Source of the DNA: Anaerolineaceae bacterium
GTDB lineage: Bacteria; Chloroflexota; Anaerolineae; Anaerolineales; Anaerolineaceae
DNA length: 64,000 bases
Assembly: GCA_016841365.1 (NCBI GenBank)
Contig: JAENZI010000012.1
Span: 1-64,000 of the forward strand
Reading direction: 5' to 3'
Below, piece after piece: positions 45,947-54,347 of this stretch. Numbering within the stretch: position 1 is the first letter of the stretch; each line of letters starts with the position of its first letter. The position numbers and the translations under genes are program-made. The notes below the pieces were generated by a model. That model searched no databases, was not told where the DNA came from, and was given only the letters and a program-made list of their open reading frames with translations.

Positions 45947-46597
45947 ATGGAAATTACCTGGCACGGACATTCTTGTTTTCGGATCAATGAGCGCGGTATG
46001 GCAGCGGTTGTAACAGACCCTTATGACCCACAGGTTGTGGGGTTTGACCCCGGCAAGCTCAGGGCGGAAGTGGTTACGGTTAGCTGCAGCAAACCGGCGC
46101 ATAACTACACAAAAGCGATCCGCGGATCGGCCTTTGAAATCACCGGCCCTGGCGAATATGAAGTGGGCGGTGTGTTTATCACGGGTGTGAGGATTAACGG
46201 CAGTAAGAAGAAAAATGCCGAGGATGATACCCGAAATACCATTTATGTGATTGATTATAACGGCCTGAAAATCGCTCATTTGGGAGAGTTAAATAACGTC
46301 CCAACACAAACTGAGGTTGAAGGTCTGGGAGAAGTCAATATTGCCCTGGTGCCGGTTGGCGGAAGGACCAGCCTGAACGCGGCAAAAGCGGCTGAAGTCA
46401 TCAGCCTGCTTGAACCCAGCATTGTCATCCCCATGCACTATAAGGTTAAAGATTCAGTTATGCCTTTGGACTCTCTCTCAAAATTCTTAAAGGAAATGGG
46501 TTTGACGGAGGTTGAAACGGAAGAATCCTTAAAATTAACCAGTACGAACGTCCTTCCTGAGGAAACACGCGTGGTGGTGCTTGATTTGAATCTGTAA
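45947..46597 (+). CDS. MBL-fold protein of the UPF0173/ascorbate-lactonase-like group, metal motif degenerate
   Basis: The N-terminal WHGHSCFRI, the DPY turn, GPGEYEV and PMHYK match the beta-lactamase_3 group of metal-dependent hydrolases. The usual HxHxDH is absent: where it is expected the chain reads SCSKPAHNYTKA. The protein (216 residues) may therefore have lost hydrolase activity, or bind one metal. The start at 45947 follows TTGGAGG at five bases; upstream, a -10 TATAAT lies at 45916-45921. Confidence 0.75.
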   Translation: MEITWHGHSCFRINERGMAAVVTDPYDPQVVGFDPGKLRAEVVTVSCSKPAHNYTKAIRGSAFEITGPGEYEVGGVFITGVRINGSKKKNAEDDTRNTIYVIDYNGLKIAHLGELNNVPTQTEVEGLGEVNIALVPVGGRTSLNAAKAAEVISLLEPSIVIPMHYKVKDSVMPLDSLSKFLKEMGLTEVETEESLKLTSTNVLPEETRVVVLDLNL

Positions 46598-46631
46598 GCG
46601 GTAAGGTTTTTATTGTCGGAAAGATAGCGTT

Positions 46632-46934
46632 ATGAATGTAAAAGTCATTATGTCTTGGGACATTATTCCGGGGCGTGAGCAAGAATATTTTGAATTTGTA
46701 GTGCGCAGTTTTATGCCCGGAGTGCAAAAACTCGGTATGGCATTGAGTGATGCCTGGGTAACGATTTACGGGGAACACCCACAAATTTTGGTGGGGGCGG
46801 TCGTGCCTGGGCTTGAAAAGGCTGAACACATCATCTCTTCTGAAGAGTGGCAGCGCTTGAATGACCGTCTGTTGGATTTTGTTAAGAATTATGAACTCAA
46901 ACTGGCACCGCTGCAGGGGGGATTTCAGTTCTGA
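46632..46934 (+). CDS. Small cytoplasmic protein, possible dimeric alpha/beta-barrel
   Basis: Unknown function. The 100-residue chain has the strand-helix-strand pattern of ABM-type (antibiotic monooxygenase-like) small proteins: VKVIMSWDIIPGREQEYFEFV then a helix, AWVTIYG, and a final helix before LAPLQGG. No cofactor residues stand out. GGAAAG lies eight bases before the ATG. Its stop overlaps mutY by one base (TGATG), so it is translated with mutY. Confidence 0.6.
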   Translation: MNVKVIMSWDIIPGREQEYFEFVVRSFMPGVQKLGMALSDAWVTIYGEHPQILVGAVVPGLEKAEHIISSEEWQRLNDRLLDFVKNYELKLAPLQGGFQF

Positions 46935-48019
46935 TGTCCTTTGTTGAGCCGCTATTAGTATGGTTTCAATCAAACGCCAGGGAATTACCCTGGCGTTCTG
47001 TTCAATCGCCCTATCGCACGTGGATCTCTGAAATCATGCTGCAGCAAACACAAGTCGAAACGGTCATCCCGTATTTTCTGCGCTGGATGGTGCGCTTCCT
47101 AGACATTCAAACGCTTGCTGATGCAGATGAGCAAGAGGTGCTCTCGGAATGGGAAGGGCTGGGGTATTACAGCCGGGCGCGTAACCTGCACCGGGCGGCG
47201 AAGATCATCGTGGAAGAACTTGGCGGTCAATTGCCAAGCGCATCAAAGGTATTGCAACGCCTGCCAGGCATCGGACCATACACGGCGGCCGCGATTGCGT
47301 CAATTGCCTTTGGTGAAGATGTCGCTGCAGTGGATGGGAATATCCGGCGAGTGCTTTCACGGTTGTTTGATGTGAGGGTGCCAGCGCGCAGCCCGGAAGG
47401 GGAGAAGTTGCTATGGGGGTTGGCGGAGGAATATCTGCCGTCGGGCAGAGCCAGTGAATACAACCAGGCGATGATGGATCTGGGCGCGACGATTTGCCTC
47501 CCCCAAAAACCTGTGTGTCAACAATGCCCGATTGCCGCGATCTGCCAGGCGCGAAAATTAGGTGTTCAGGACGAACGCCCTGTAAAGCTGCCCCGCAAGA
47601 AAGTCCCCCATCTGACGGTTACTGCCGCGGTTATTTCCCGCAGGGGTCAGGTGCTGCTCGCCCAACGCCCGAAAACCGGGCTGCTGGGAGGGATGTGGGA
47701 ATTCCCGGGCGGCACCCTGGAGGAAGAGGATGCTGATTTACAGGCATGTTTGAGACGTGAGATCCTCGAAGAATTAGGCGTAAACCTTGATGTACACGCG
47801 CCTTTTGGTGTCTACCAGCATGCTTACACACATTTCAAAATTACGCTGCATGCGTTTTTGTGCAGCTTGCCCCAGGGCGAGACGCCTGAAAACTTGGAAA
47901 ACGATGACCTCCGATGGGTTGGTGTGAACGATTTAGGTGAATTCCCGATGGGCAAAGTTGACCGGCAGATCGCTGAGCGGTTGATCAGGGAGTGGGACGA
48001 TGACATCCTATCAAGCTGA
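46934..48019 (+). CDS. mutY: A/G-specific adenine glycosylase MutY
   Basis: Removes adenine mispaired with 8-oxoguanine. MLQQTQVETVI holds the catalytic Glu; LPGIGPYTAAAI is the helix-hairpin-helix and VAAVDGNIRRVLSRLF holds the catalytic Asp. The 4Fe-4S cluster ligands are seen as C-x6-C-x2-C-x5-C in CLPQKPVCQQCPIAAIC. The C-terminal Nudix-like domain, which recognises 8-oxoG, begins near residue 230 (PGGTLEEEDA, LRREILEELGV). Length 361 is typical. It overlaps pcm by 20 bases. Confidence 0.95.
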   Translation: MSFVEPLLVWFQSNARELPWRSVQSPYRTWISEIMLQQTQVETVIPYFLRWMVRFLDIQTLADADEQEVLSEWEGLGYYSRARNLHRAAKIIVEELGGQLPSASKVLQRLPGIGPYTAAAIASIAFGEDVAAVDGNIRRVLSRLFDVRVPARSPEGEKLLWGLAEEYLPSGRASEYNQAMMDLGATICLPQKPVCQQCPIAAICQARKLGVQDERPVKLPRKKVPHLTVTAAVISRRGQVLLAQRPKTGLLGGMWEFPGGTLEEEDADLQACLRREILEELGVNLDVHAPFGVYQHAYTHFKITLHAFLCSLPQGETPENLENDDLRWVGVNDLGEFPMGKVDRQIAERLIREWDDDILSS

Positions 48020-48641
48020 ACGCGAGCAGATGGTTGCCAATCAAATCGCTGCCAGAGGCATCAGCGATAAGAAGGTGCTTGAAGCCATGCGTAATGTGCC
48101 GCGTCATTTGTTTGTACCAGAGGAAGCGCACCGGTATGCTTATGCGGACAGCCCAGTCAGGATCGGCAGCGGACAAACCATATCTCAGCCGTATATCGTG
48201 GCATTAATGACGGCGTTATTGCAAGTTGAATCACAGCATCGGGTGCTGGATGTGGGGACTGGATCAGGGTACCAAGCCGCTATCTTAGCGGAGATTGCCA
48301 CTAAGGTTTACAGCATTGAGCGGCATGCGGCATTGGCGGAAGAAGCAGAAAGCAGGTTGGAGTCTTTGGGATATGAGAATGTCAGCGTGCACGTCGGTGA
48401 TGGCACACGTGGCTTGGCGCAATATGCCCCCTTTGACCGCATTGTCGTGGCAGCGGCTGCACCAAAGGTTCCTAAGGCATTGGTCGAACAGCTTGCTGAT
48501 AGCGGAAGATTGGTCATCCCGGTTGGAGAGCGCTTCTCCCAACACCTCGAAGTGTGGGAGCGCACTGGCGGGGAATTAATCAAACACTCTGGCATTCCAG
48601 TGGTTTTTGTACCCCTTGTGGGTGAAAACGGCTGGGGTTAA
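48000..48641 (+). CDS. pcm: Protein-L-isoaspartate O-methyltransferase
   Basis: Repairs isoaspartyl residues in aged proteins using S-adenosylmethionine. REQMVANQIAARGI at the start, RIGSGQTISQPYIVALM and VLDVGTGSGYQAAIL (SAM-binding loop) are family signatures; GDGTRG and AAAPKVPKALVEQL complete the core. Length 213 is normal. It starts inside mutY. Confidence 0.93.
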   Translation: MTSYQAEREQMVANQIAARGISDKKVLEAMRNVPRHLFVPEEAHRYAYADSPVRIGSGQTISQPYIVALMTALLQVESQHRVLDVGTGSGYQAAILAEIATKVYSIERHAALAEEAESRLESLGYENVSVHVGDGTRGLAQYAPFDRIVVAAAAPKVPKALVEQLADSGRLVIPVGERFSQHLEVWERTGGELIKHSGIPVVFVPLVGENGWG

Positions 48642-48693
48642 CCAGATCATGATAATGGATCAATTATTAAGTTTTCCCATTTAGAGAACAATT

Positions 48694-49635
48694 TTAAGCG
48701 TCATCGAACTTAGTCTGGTGATTGGGTTTGAATGATTTGCGGTTCAATAAGAGGATCACTGCCACGATAGTGATGCCCAAGCCGCCAATCATCCCGACTG
48801 GCGCCGGCCCCAGGATCAGATCTGGGTTGCCGCGGACGAATATCAGGCTCAGTGAGGCAATGCCGTTAAGTGCGCCATGGGCGATCACGGCAGGCCAGAC
48901 GCTTTGTGCTTTGTATGTAACCCAGCCAAAGCTGACAGCGAGACCCAGTGTGAACCAGACCATCGCAAGCGGTCCCAAGAATGGTGCGCCAGAGTAATCA
49001 AGCCCATAGTTATAACCCATCATGATGATAGGCCAGTGCCAAACACCCCAAATCAGCCCTGTAATGATCACCGCTTTGCGCCCCCCAAAGGGCATCAGTT
49101 TGGGCTGAAGGTAGGCACGCCAGCCGAATTCTTCACCAAATGTGGGCAGGGCGTTTAACAGTGGGGCTATCAGTAGGGCTTGCAATGTTTGGATAATGAC
49201 AACCAGCCAGGGGTTGATTGTGCTCACTCCGCTGGTTGCAGCTAATTGATCCTTGAGCATCGTTAACTCCGGATCGAACAATCTTGGGAAAATTAAAAAG
49301 AAGACCACCATCCCAACAATAGTTAATAGCCCCGGCAACAACCAGGCAATCAGATAAAATAACCAGCGTCCTTTGTCAAAATGCGGCTGAAGGTATAAAT
49401 TCTTCCAGCCTTCTTTGGTGACCGCACGTGTGATCAGGTTTGCCGCTGCAGGGCTGAACATGTAGGCGGTCCCCAGCAGGAGGTAGGCCAGGTTGACATC
49501 GACACCTGCAATCGAAATGGGAGGGCTGTTTTCCAATCCGCCAGTCAGGAAAATCACCAGGGCGGTCGCCCAGGCGAATAAAAAGGCAAGAAGAACAAAG
49601 ATCAAGATCCGTTTTTTTGTTAAGGCTTCAATCAT
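48694..49635 (-). CDS. CPBP-family intramembrane metalloprotease
   Basis: Predicted membrane-embedded protease of the CAAX-protease/bacteriocin-processing (Abi) family, 313 residues and about eight helices. GEEFGWRAYLQP carries the EExxxR motif, GVWHWPII the FxxxH-like histidine and VIAHGALNG the third histidine-containing motif. Substrates of bacterial members are mostly unknown. No bacteriocin or prenylation gene lies near. It converges with pcm with a 50-base gap. Confidence 0.9.
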   Translation of the reverse strand: MIEALTKKRILIFVLLAFLFAWATALVIFLTGGLENSPPISIAGVDVNLAYLLLGTAYMFSPAAANLITRAVTKEGWKNLYLQPHFDKGRWLFYLIAWLLPGLLTIVGMVVFFLIFPRLFDPELTMLKDQLAATSGVSTINPWLVVIIQTLQALLIAPLLNALPTFGEEFGWRAYLQPKLMPFGGRKAVIITGLIWGVWHWPIIMMGYNYGLDYSGAPFLGPLAMVWFTLGLAVSFGWVTYKAQSVWPAVIAHGALNGIASLSLIFVRGNPDLILGPAPVGMIGGLGITIVAVILLLNRKSFKPNHQTKFDDA

Positions 49636-49725
49636 GATTAAATAATCCTTGTCGTCATTTTGTCACCGTTATTATAACTGTGATCGTAAATTTTCATTTT
49701 GGTATTTGGATACCTTAGAAATGTA

Positions 49726-49754
49726 TTGATTAAATTTAAGATTAATGATAAATT
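49726..49754 (+). promoter_or_regulatory. Promoter of the lipoprotein gene at 49808
   Basis: TTGATT (49726-49731), a 17-bp spacer and TGATAAATT ending at 49754, an extended -10. Confidence 0.55.
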
Positions 49755-49807
49755 AGATTATCAGTTGCGCATCGCTGGGGGATGAGCCTTTCCATGAGGA
49801 GGAAGAC

Positions 49808-50830
49808 ATGAAAAAAGTTTTAGTTTTGGTAATAATTTTGATTTTAACGGGGGTTCTATTGACAGCCTGCGCAGGGAATTCAGCCATTGAACAGATTATT
49901 CAAGCCACACGCATGGCGTTGATGATCCAGCAAACCAGCGAGGCAATGGGTCAATCGCAGGCACAACCTGCCCAACAGCAGCCACCAGCTGAGGTGCAAG
50001 CGCCGCTACCCACCTATACGGTCTATCCGACCTATACCAGTGCGCCACAAAACCAGGTTGGTGTGCAGGAGCAAGCGCCGACGACTGCACCAGTCCCCAC
50101 AGAAGCACCTGTGACAAGCCAGTCCTTTGAGGAATGGATGGAAGACGTTGACATTCTGCTTTATGATGACATGTTGGGGATGGCTGTAACCCATCCGATT
50201 GAAAATGCCATTGACGGCTTAGGGTTAGGTGCTAACACCGTTAATGTGGGGGATGCCATGGGTGATTTTTTGGCAAACATGAACTCTGCGACTGAGTGGG
50301 ATCTGATCATTATTGGCGCAGAATCACGAAGTTCGATTTCAGGCGAGTACTTTGACGTGCTTGCCGATCAAATTGACCGGGGAAGCTCAATCGTGATTGA
50401 AATCTGGTACATCGATGATATCTCATATGGACGGATCCAGCCTGTCATGCAGCGCTGTGGGATTGCCTTTCATCGGGATTGGTGGCGCGGGACTAACTCA
50501 AACCTGAATGAATTCCTGGTTTACTTATTGGAACCTGGTGACCCGCTATTCTCACAGCCGAATACCATAGGGATGTTAATCCCTTACGACGTGATGTGGA
50601 CGGCGGATGTTGGTGATACAGTGAAAATTAATGCCGGTTCGGATGCGGTTTTATTGGCTGGGTCACAGGCTAAAGAGCATAATTCCTACGGCTTGATCGC
50701 CGAATGCCTTGACGGGCGAATGATCTGGCAGTTGTTTTCAACACACGATTATAAACATCAGGAAATGATCAATCTGTGGCAGAACTATATTTATAATGCG
50801 CTTATGGCGCGCTATGAGTATATAAATTAA
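49808..50830 (+). CDS. Lipoprotein of unknown function
   Basis: I do not recognise the family. The signal ends in LLTAC (Cys21); a Gln/Pro/Thr-rich linker (about 45-110) leads to a globular domain of about 230 residues. The domain alternates strands and helices (WDLIIIGAES, GSSIVIEIWYID, DAVLLAG, GLIAECLDGRMIWQLFS), which recalls the ThuA or class I glutamine-amidotransferase-like fold, but no catalytic triad is evident. It is exported and lipid-anchored. GAGGAGGA lies about seven bases before the ATG, and a terminator follows. Confidence 0.7.
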   Translation: MKKVLVLVIILILTGVLLTACAGNSAIEQIIQATRMALMIQQTSEAMGQSQAQPAQQQPPAEVQAPLPTYTVYPTYTSAPQNQVGVQEQAPTTAPVPTEAPVTSQSFEEWMEDVDILLYDDMLGMAVTHPIENAIDGLGLGANTVNVGDAMGDFLANMNSATEWDLIIIGAESRSSISGEYFDVLADQIDRGSSIVIEIWYIDDISYGRIQPVMQRCGIAFHRDWWRGTNSNLNEFLVYLLEPGDPLFSQPNTIGMLIPYDVMWTADVGDTVKINAGSDAVLLAGSQAKEHNSYGLIAECLDGRMIWQLFSTHDYKHQEMINLWQNYIYNALMARYEYIN

Positions 50831-50847
50831 TCAAACCGAATTTTTAG

Positions 50848-50886
50848 AAAGCACCTTCTACATTATTTTAGAAGGTGCTTTTTTGT
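50848..50886 (+). terminator. Terminator after the lipoprotein gene
   Basis: AAAGCACCTTCTA (50848-50860) pairs perfectly with TAGAAGGTGCTTT (50869-50881), then TTTTG. It lies against the end of the converging minus-strand pseudogene and may serve both. Confidence 0.88.
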
Positions 50887-52059
50887 TTAATCATTATTCT
50901 TGGTGTGGAATGAGTTGATGATTTTTGAGGGAAGCAAACGAAATATGCTGCGGTAAACGTCTTGATAAGTGCGATTTCCGGCCAGCAAGTCGATGATCAT
51001 CATTTGGAGTGTTGCGCTGGAATGCAGCAAGCGGACGCTGAACCCCGGGCAAGCATTGATCAGCAGTGATAGTCTTTTGGCATAGGTGAATTGGAAGGCG
51101 ATTTCCGAATTGATCCTACGGGAATACACCGTTAGATCCGGAATGGCGCCGTCTAAGTAGTCGATCAGCGTCTCACCAGCGATTTTCCCGCTCAACAGGG
51201 CAGGTGTAAGTCCTTCGCCCAGCCAGGGGTCAACCAGGCTGGCAGCATCGCCAGCAAGGAGGACATTGCCTTGCTGATAGACATCGGAATTGATTCCTAG
51301 AGAGCCGGGGAAGGCTCGCAGGTCGGTGATTGAAGCCTTGCTCAGAACAGGATGCTTGTCGATGAACCGGAGGAGTTGCTGCCTGGTTGTTTTCCTTCCC
51401 GGCCGACTGCGGAATACGCCTACATTGAGATGATCGCGTTTGGGGAAGATCCATCCGTAACCAAAATGAACCGAACCGAAATCAAATGTGATCGTTTCAA
51501 GTCGGGGGTCCTTCAAGTATTCTGGGTAGGTGAGGTCCGCTTCATAAGACAGGCTGGTGAATCTTTTCTACATCAACCCGGCTTGTGATGCAACCCGGCT
51601 GTGGACGCCGTCGGCGCCGATCAGGCAGCGACTGTGATAGACATTTTGATCGGTGCGGATATGGATTTCGTCTGCAGTCTGTTCATAAGCGATAAAACGT
51701 TCACCCATGCGGCAGTATCCGCCTTGGTCAAGCGCTTGCTGCAGCAGAAAGGTGTCAAATTCTGGACGGTCGATCAGGTAAGCGATGGGTGCAGTGTGGG
51801 CAATCGGCTTTACCATGCGCCCGCGTGATTGCACAAACCCCCAGCGGACGGTGCTGTGAACGACGGGGTTAATCTCAAAGGGGATATGCTTGCGGGCACG
51901 CACGGTTAACCCCCCGCCGCATACCTTCTGGCGCGGGAAGACACTTTTTTCGAGCAACAACACCTCAAAGCCCGCTTGTGCAAGCGTGTAACCAGCCATT
52001 GACCCAGCCGGCCCTGCGCCGACAATAATCACATCGTACGTCTTCACTGGTAGATCCAT
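50887..52059 (-). pseudogene. Geranylgeranyl reductase-family FAD oxidoreductase interrupted by an in-frame TAG
   Basis: The family reduces isoprenoid chains or related lipids with FAD. The first part (52059 to 51571) has the FAD-binding VIIVGAGPAGSMAG and GGGLTVRA. After ASQAGLM comes TAG (plus-strand 51568-51570), and the same frame continues KRFTSLSYEADLTYPEYLKDPRLE, through GDAASLVDPWLGEG, to a normal end. With one residue at the TAG the product would have 390 residues, a usual length for the family. There is no frameshift or deletion, so one CAG-to-TAG change explains it. The 3' part could start at TTG 51516 but would lack the nucleotide-binding fold. Confidence 0.85.
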
Positions 52060-52173
52060 TCTTGCCTGTTAATATGCCTATTATATTGGCAAATTAGGAT
52101 AAAGGTGGAACAAAAAGGGGAATCGGTACGTCATTTAAGTAAGATGATCAAATTAAGAAAGGAAGATAATTAG

Positions 52174-52947
52174 ATGAAGACAAAAAAGATGATTTTCGGT
52201 ATGATGCTAATCCTCGGCCTTTTACTGGCGGCATGCCAACCACCGCAAGTTGAAACGCCTCCCGCTGGAGACGACTTTATATATGGTGAAGAGGCTGTGG
52301 TTGAATCGCTTGAGGTTGTCTTGCTTGAATCTTTTCCGGTTCAAGCGGAAGCCATTGTTGCGGGTTATCTGCCCGATGGCTGTACAGAACTGGTCGACAT
52401 CACCGCGGCACTTGAGGGCAATACATTTGTACTGACCCTTGAAACACGTCGTCCAGGTGGCGATGTGGCCTGTACAGAAGCCCTGGTGCCCTTTGAGCAC
52501 TCTGTAGACCTGGGCATTCAAGGCTTAGAGGCTGGCACCTACACTGTTATTGCACAGGATAAACAATCGAGTTTCACATTGGATGTAGATAATGCCCTGC
52601 CAAATGAGGATGATGAGCAGGAGTATGTTTACGGTGAGAATATCACCGTTGAAGAAATGTCGGTTAACATCATGGAATCCTTCCCTGTGCAGGTCAGTGT
52701 GTCATTGAGCGGCTATCTGCCCGATGGGTGCACCGAGTTGCATGAAATCACTGCAGCGCGAGAAGATCAAACCTTCACGATTGAAATCGTGACACGCCGA
52801 CCCACTGGGGATGTTGCCTGCACCATGGCAATTGAACCTTTTGAGGAGAACCTTGCCCTCGATGTGGAAGGTCTGCCTGCTGGTGAGTACACCGTCCGGT
52901 ATGGGGATTTGACCCAAACCTTTACGCTTGATGTGGATAACGGCTAA
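52174..52947 (+). CDS. Lipoprotein with two tandem repeat domains
   Basis: Unknown function, 257 residues. The signal ends in LLAAC (Cys21). Two copies of a domain of about 105 residues follow, roughly 38-142 and 151-257. Shared landmarks are SFPVQ, GYLPDGCTEL, TRRPxGDVACT and a final FTLDVDN. Each copy has one Cys in GCTEL and one in VACT, which could form a disulfide outside the membrane. The repeat looks like a beta-sandwich adhesion or inhibitor-type domain, but I cannot name it. A bidirectional terminator follows. Confidence 0.75.
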   Translation: MKTKKMIFGMMLILGLLLAACQPPQVETPPAGDDFIYGEEAVVESLEVVLLESFPVQAEAIVAGYLPDGCTELVDITAALEGNTFVLTLETRRPGGDVACTEALVPFEHSVDLGIQGLEAGTYTVIAQDKQSSFTLDVDNALPNEDDEQEYVYGENITVEEMSVNIMESFPVQVSVSLSGYLPDGCTELHEITAAREDQTFTIEIVTRRPTGDVACTMAIEPFEENLALDVEGLPAGEYTVRYGDLTQTFTLDVDNG

Positions 52948-53001
52948 GGTTGGAATAAATCAACGATAGCTGGTTAAACTTAGCCCATTATCAAAAAAAT
53001 G

Positions 53002-53036
53002 CTAAAAAGACGCCCTACATAAAGGCGTCTTTTTAG
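53002..53036. terminator. Bidirectional terminator
   Basis: CTAAAAAGACGCC (53002-53014) and GGCGTCTTTTTAG (53024-53036) form a perfect 13-bp stem with T runs in both directions, between the converging lipoprotein and RIO kinase genes. Confidence 0.9.
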
Positions 53037-53049
53037 TCAGAATTCAACC

Positions 53050-54054
53050 TCAATCATCGATAACTTCCGGTTCCAACAGGCTTGGGTGGACGTTGGGTGT
53101 AATGTCATACCCGTGGTTCCGCCAAATTGAATCTGCCAGCGGTTGTGGTTTACAATGCAAACCTTGCACCTGGAAGTATTCGCATAGCCTTGCGATGTCC
53201 CGTCTAAAGATGGCATAGGCACTGCGGTTTACCCGCGGGTCAATGGCTTGTGGAAAATCGATCAGAAAGATCTCGCCTTCGAAATAAAGGATGTTGTAGG
53301 CTGAAAGGTCGCCATGTACACGCTGGTTCTCCAGCATAATCTCCACATTATGCAATACATCATCAAGTACTTGTTTGGCTTCTCGCACCGTCAGGTTGAC
53401 GGTGTTGAGTGTCGGCGCCGGGAGATCGTCCCATCCAATGTATGCCATCAGGATGGCGTTATTACCACTGACATAGGGTTCGGGTAGCGCGGCGCCAGCT
53501 TTGTGCAGCATTGACATGGTCTGGAATTCGTGTTCGATCCACGAGGTGTGCAATAAGCGCATACCAAATGCGGTGCGTTGTTGAATGGCGTGCATGGCAC
53601 GGTCATCGCGGATTTCATGGCCTTCATCATCCAGGGCAATGCGCCCTTCACGGTAAAGTGAGTCGTTGCGCAATTGACGGAACTTGCGCGGCCGGTAAAC
53701 CTTTGCTGCGAGGTATTGGGTTTTTGTGCTCTGGTTGCCGAGGCACTGGTAGACGGAGGCTTCTTTGCCGCCGCCTTTGATCAGCCGTAGAATGTCATCA
53801 AACCATTGCTGGCGATAAAAATCCTGCAGTGACGCGATCAGCCACTCTAGTTCATGTTTCGAGGCGCCATAGGAGAAATTGAGTTCATTCTCCTTCTCAG
53901 CCAATTCAAAAATTTCATCCACCTGATTGGAGGAAGGACGTTTTTTAATGGCAGTCTTCTTTCTGGTTTGTTTTTGAGGAACATTACGGATTGAAGGGAT
54001 GCCATCCAGATCTTCTAATTGTTCATACAGTTCAAAATTATTGTTCGAATGCAT
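53050..54054 (-). CDS. RIO-type serine/threonine kinase
   Basis: Atypical protein kinase or ATPase, 334 residues. KGGGKEASVYQC is the RIO nucleotide loop, AAKVYRPR holds the ATP lysine, HGDLSAYNILYF is the catalytic loop with Asp and Asn, and LIDFPQAID the metal-binding Asp. About 85 basic residues precede the kinase fold. RIO kinases of archaea and eukaryotes act in small-subunit maturation; the bacterial role is unclear. Upstream, a 22-codon reading frame and a terminator hairpin lie in its leader, so it may be controlled by attenuation. Confidence 0.9.
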   Translation of the reverse strand: MHSNNNFELYEQLEDLDGIPSIRNVPQKQTRKKTAIKKRPSSNQVDEIFELAEKENELNFSYGASKHELEWLIASLQDFYRQQWFDDILRLIKGGGKEASVYQCLGNQSTKTQYLAAKVYRPRKFRQLRNDSLYREGRIALDDEGHEIRDDRAMHAIQQRTAFGMRLLHTSWIEHEFQTMSMLHKAGAALPEPYVSGNNAILMAYIGWDDLPAPTLNTVNLTVREAKQVLDDVLHNVEIMLENQRVHGDLSAYNILYFEGEIFLIDFPQAIDPRVNRSAYAIFRRDIARLCEYFQVQGLHCKPQPLADSIWRNHGYDITPNVHPSLLEPEVIDD

Positions 54055-54103
54055 TGTTACTTAAATTTCCTTGTTGTTTAAATCACTTAACATGTGAACA
54101 TCT

Positions 54104-54118
54104 CTGGCATACTGCCAG
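54104..54118 (-). promoter_or_regulatory. Small hairpin in the RIO kinase leader
   Basis: CTGGCA (54104-54109) and TGCCAG (54113-54118) form a 6-bp stem with a 3-base loop about 50 bases before the kinase start. Its role is unknown. Confidence 0.35.
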
Positions 54119-54144
54119 GCATATTCTTAATCGGTGTTTTTCTT

Positions 54145-54180
54145 GGGGGAAAAGAAAAACCACAGGCGCATGCCTGTGGT
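54145..54180 (-). terminator. Terminator between the MazG-like gene and RIO kinase
   Basis: ACCACAGGC (54159-54167) and GCCTGTGGT (54172-54180) form a perfect 9-bp stem with a 4-base loop, followed on the minus strand by TTTTTCTTTT. It lies 26 bases after the small frame at 54206-54274 and before the RIO kinase gene. Confidence 0.8.
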
Positions 54181-54205
54181 GATGAAAGTCAAACCTTGTT
54201 TGAGA

Positions 54206-54274
54206 TTATTTACATCGACCAGCAGGAGGCGCGAACAACCTATGTTTTAGAACAGCGACTAATTTATCTAACAT
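54206..54274 (-). CDS. Possible 22-residue leader peptide
   Basis: AAAGGAGG lies eight bases before an ATG at 54274 that opens a 22-codon frame (MLDKLVAVLKH ... APPAGRCK), ending 26 bases before a terminator. CCTCCT inside the frame can pair with the ribosome site. The site is far better than those of most genes here. Whether the peptide or only its translation matters cannot be told; no runs of one amino acid are seen. Confidence 0.45.
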   Translation of the reverse strand: MLDKLVAVLKHRLFAPPAGRCK

Positions 54275-54347
54275 ACCAGCGACCTCCTTTCAGGGTTGTT
54301 TTATTCAACGCCAATAAGTTTAGACGATTTTTCCTGACCTGTCAAAT

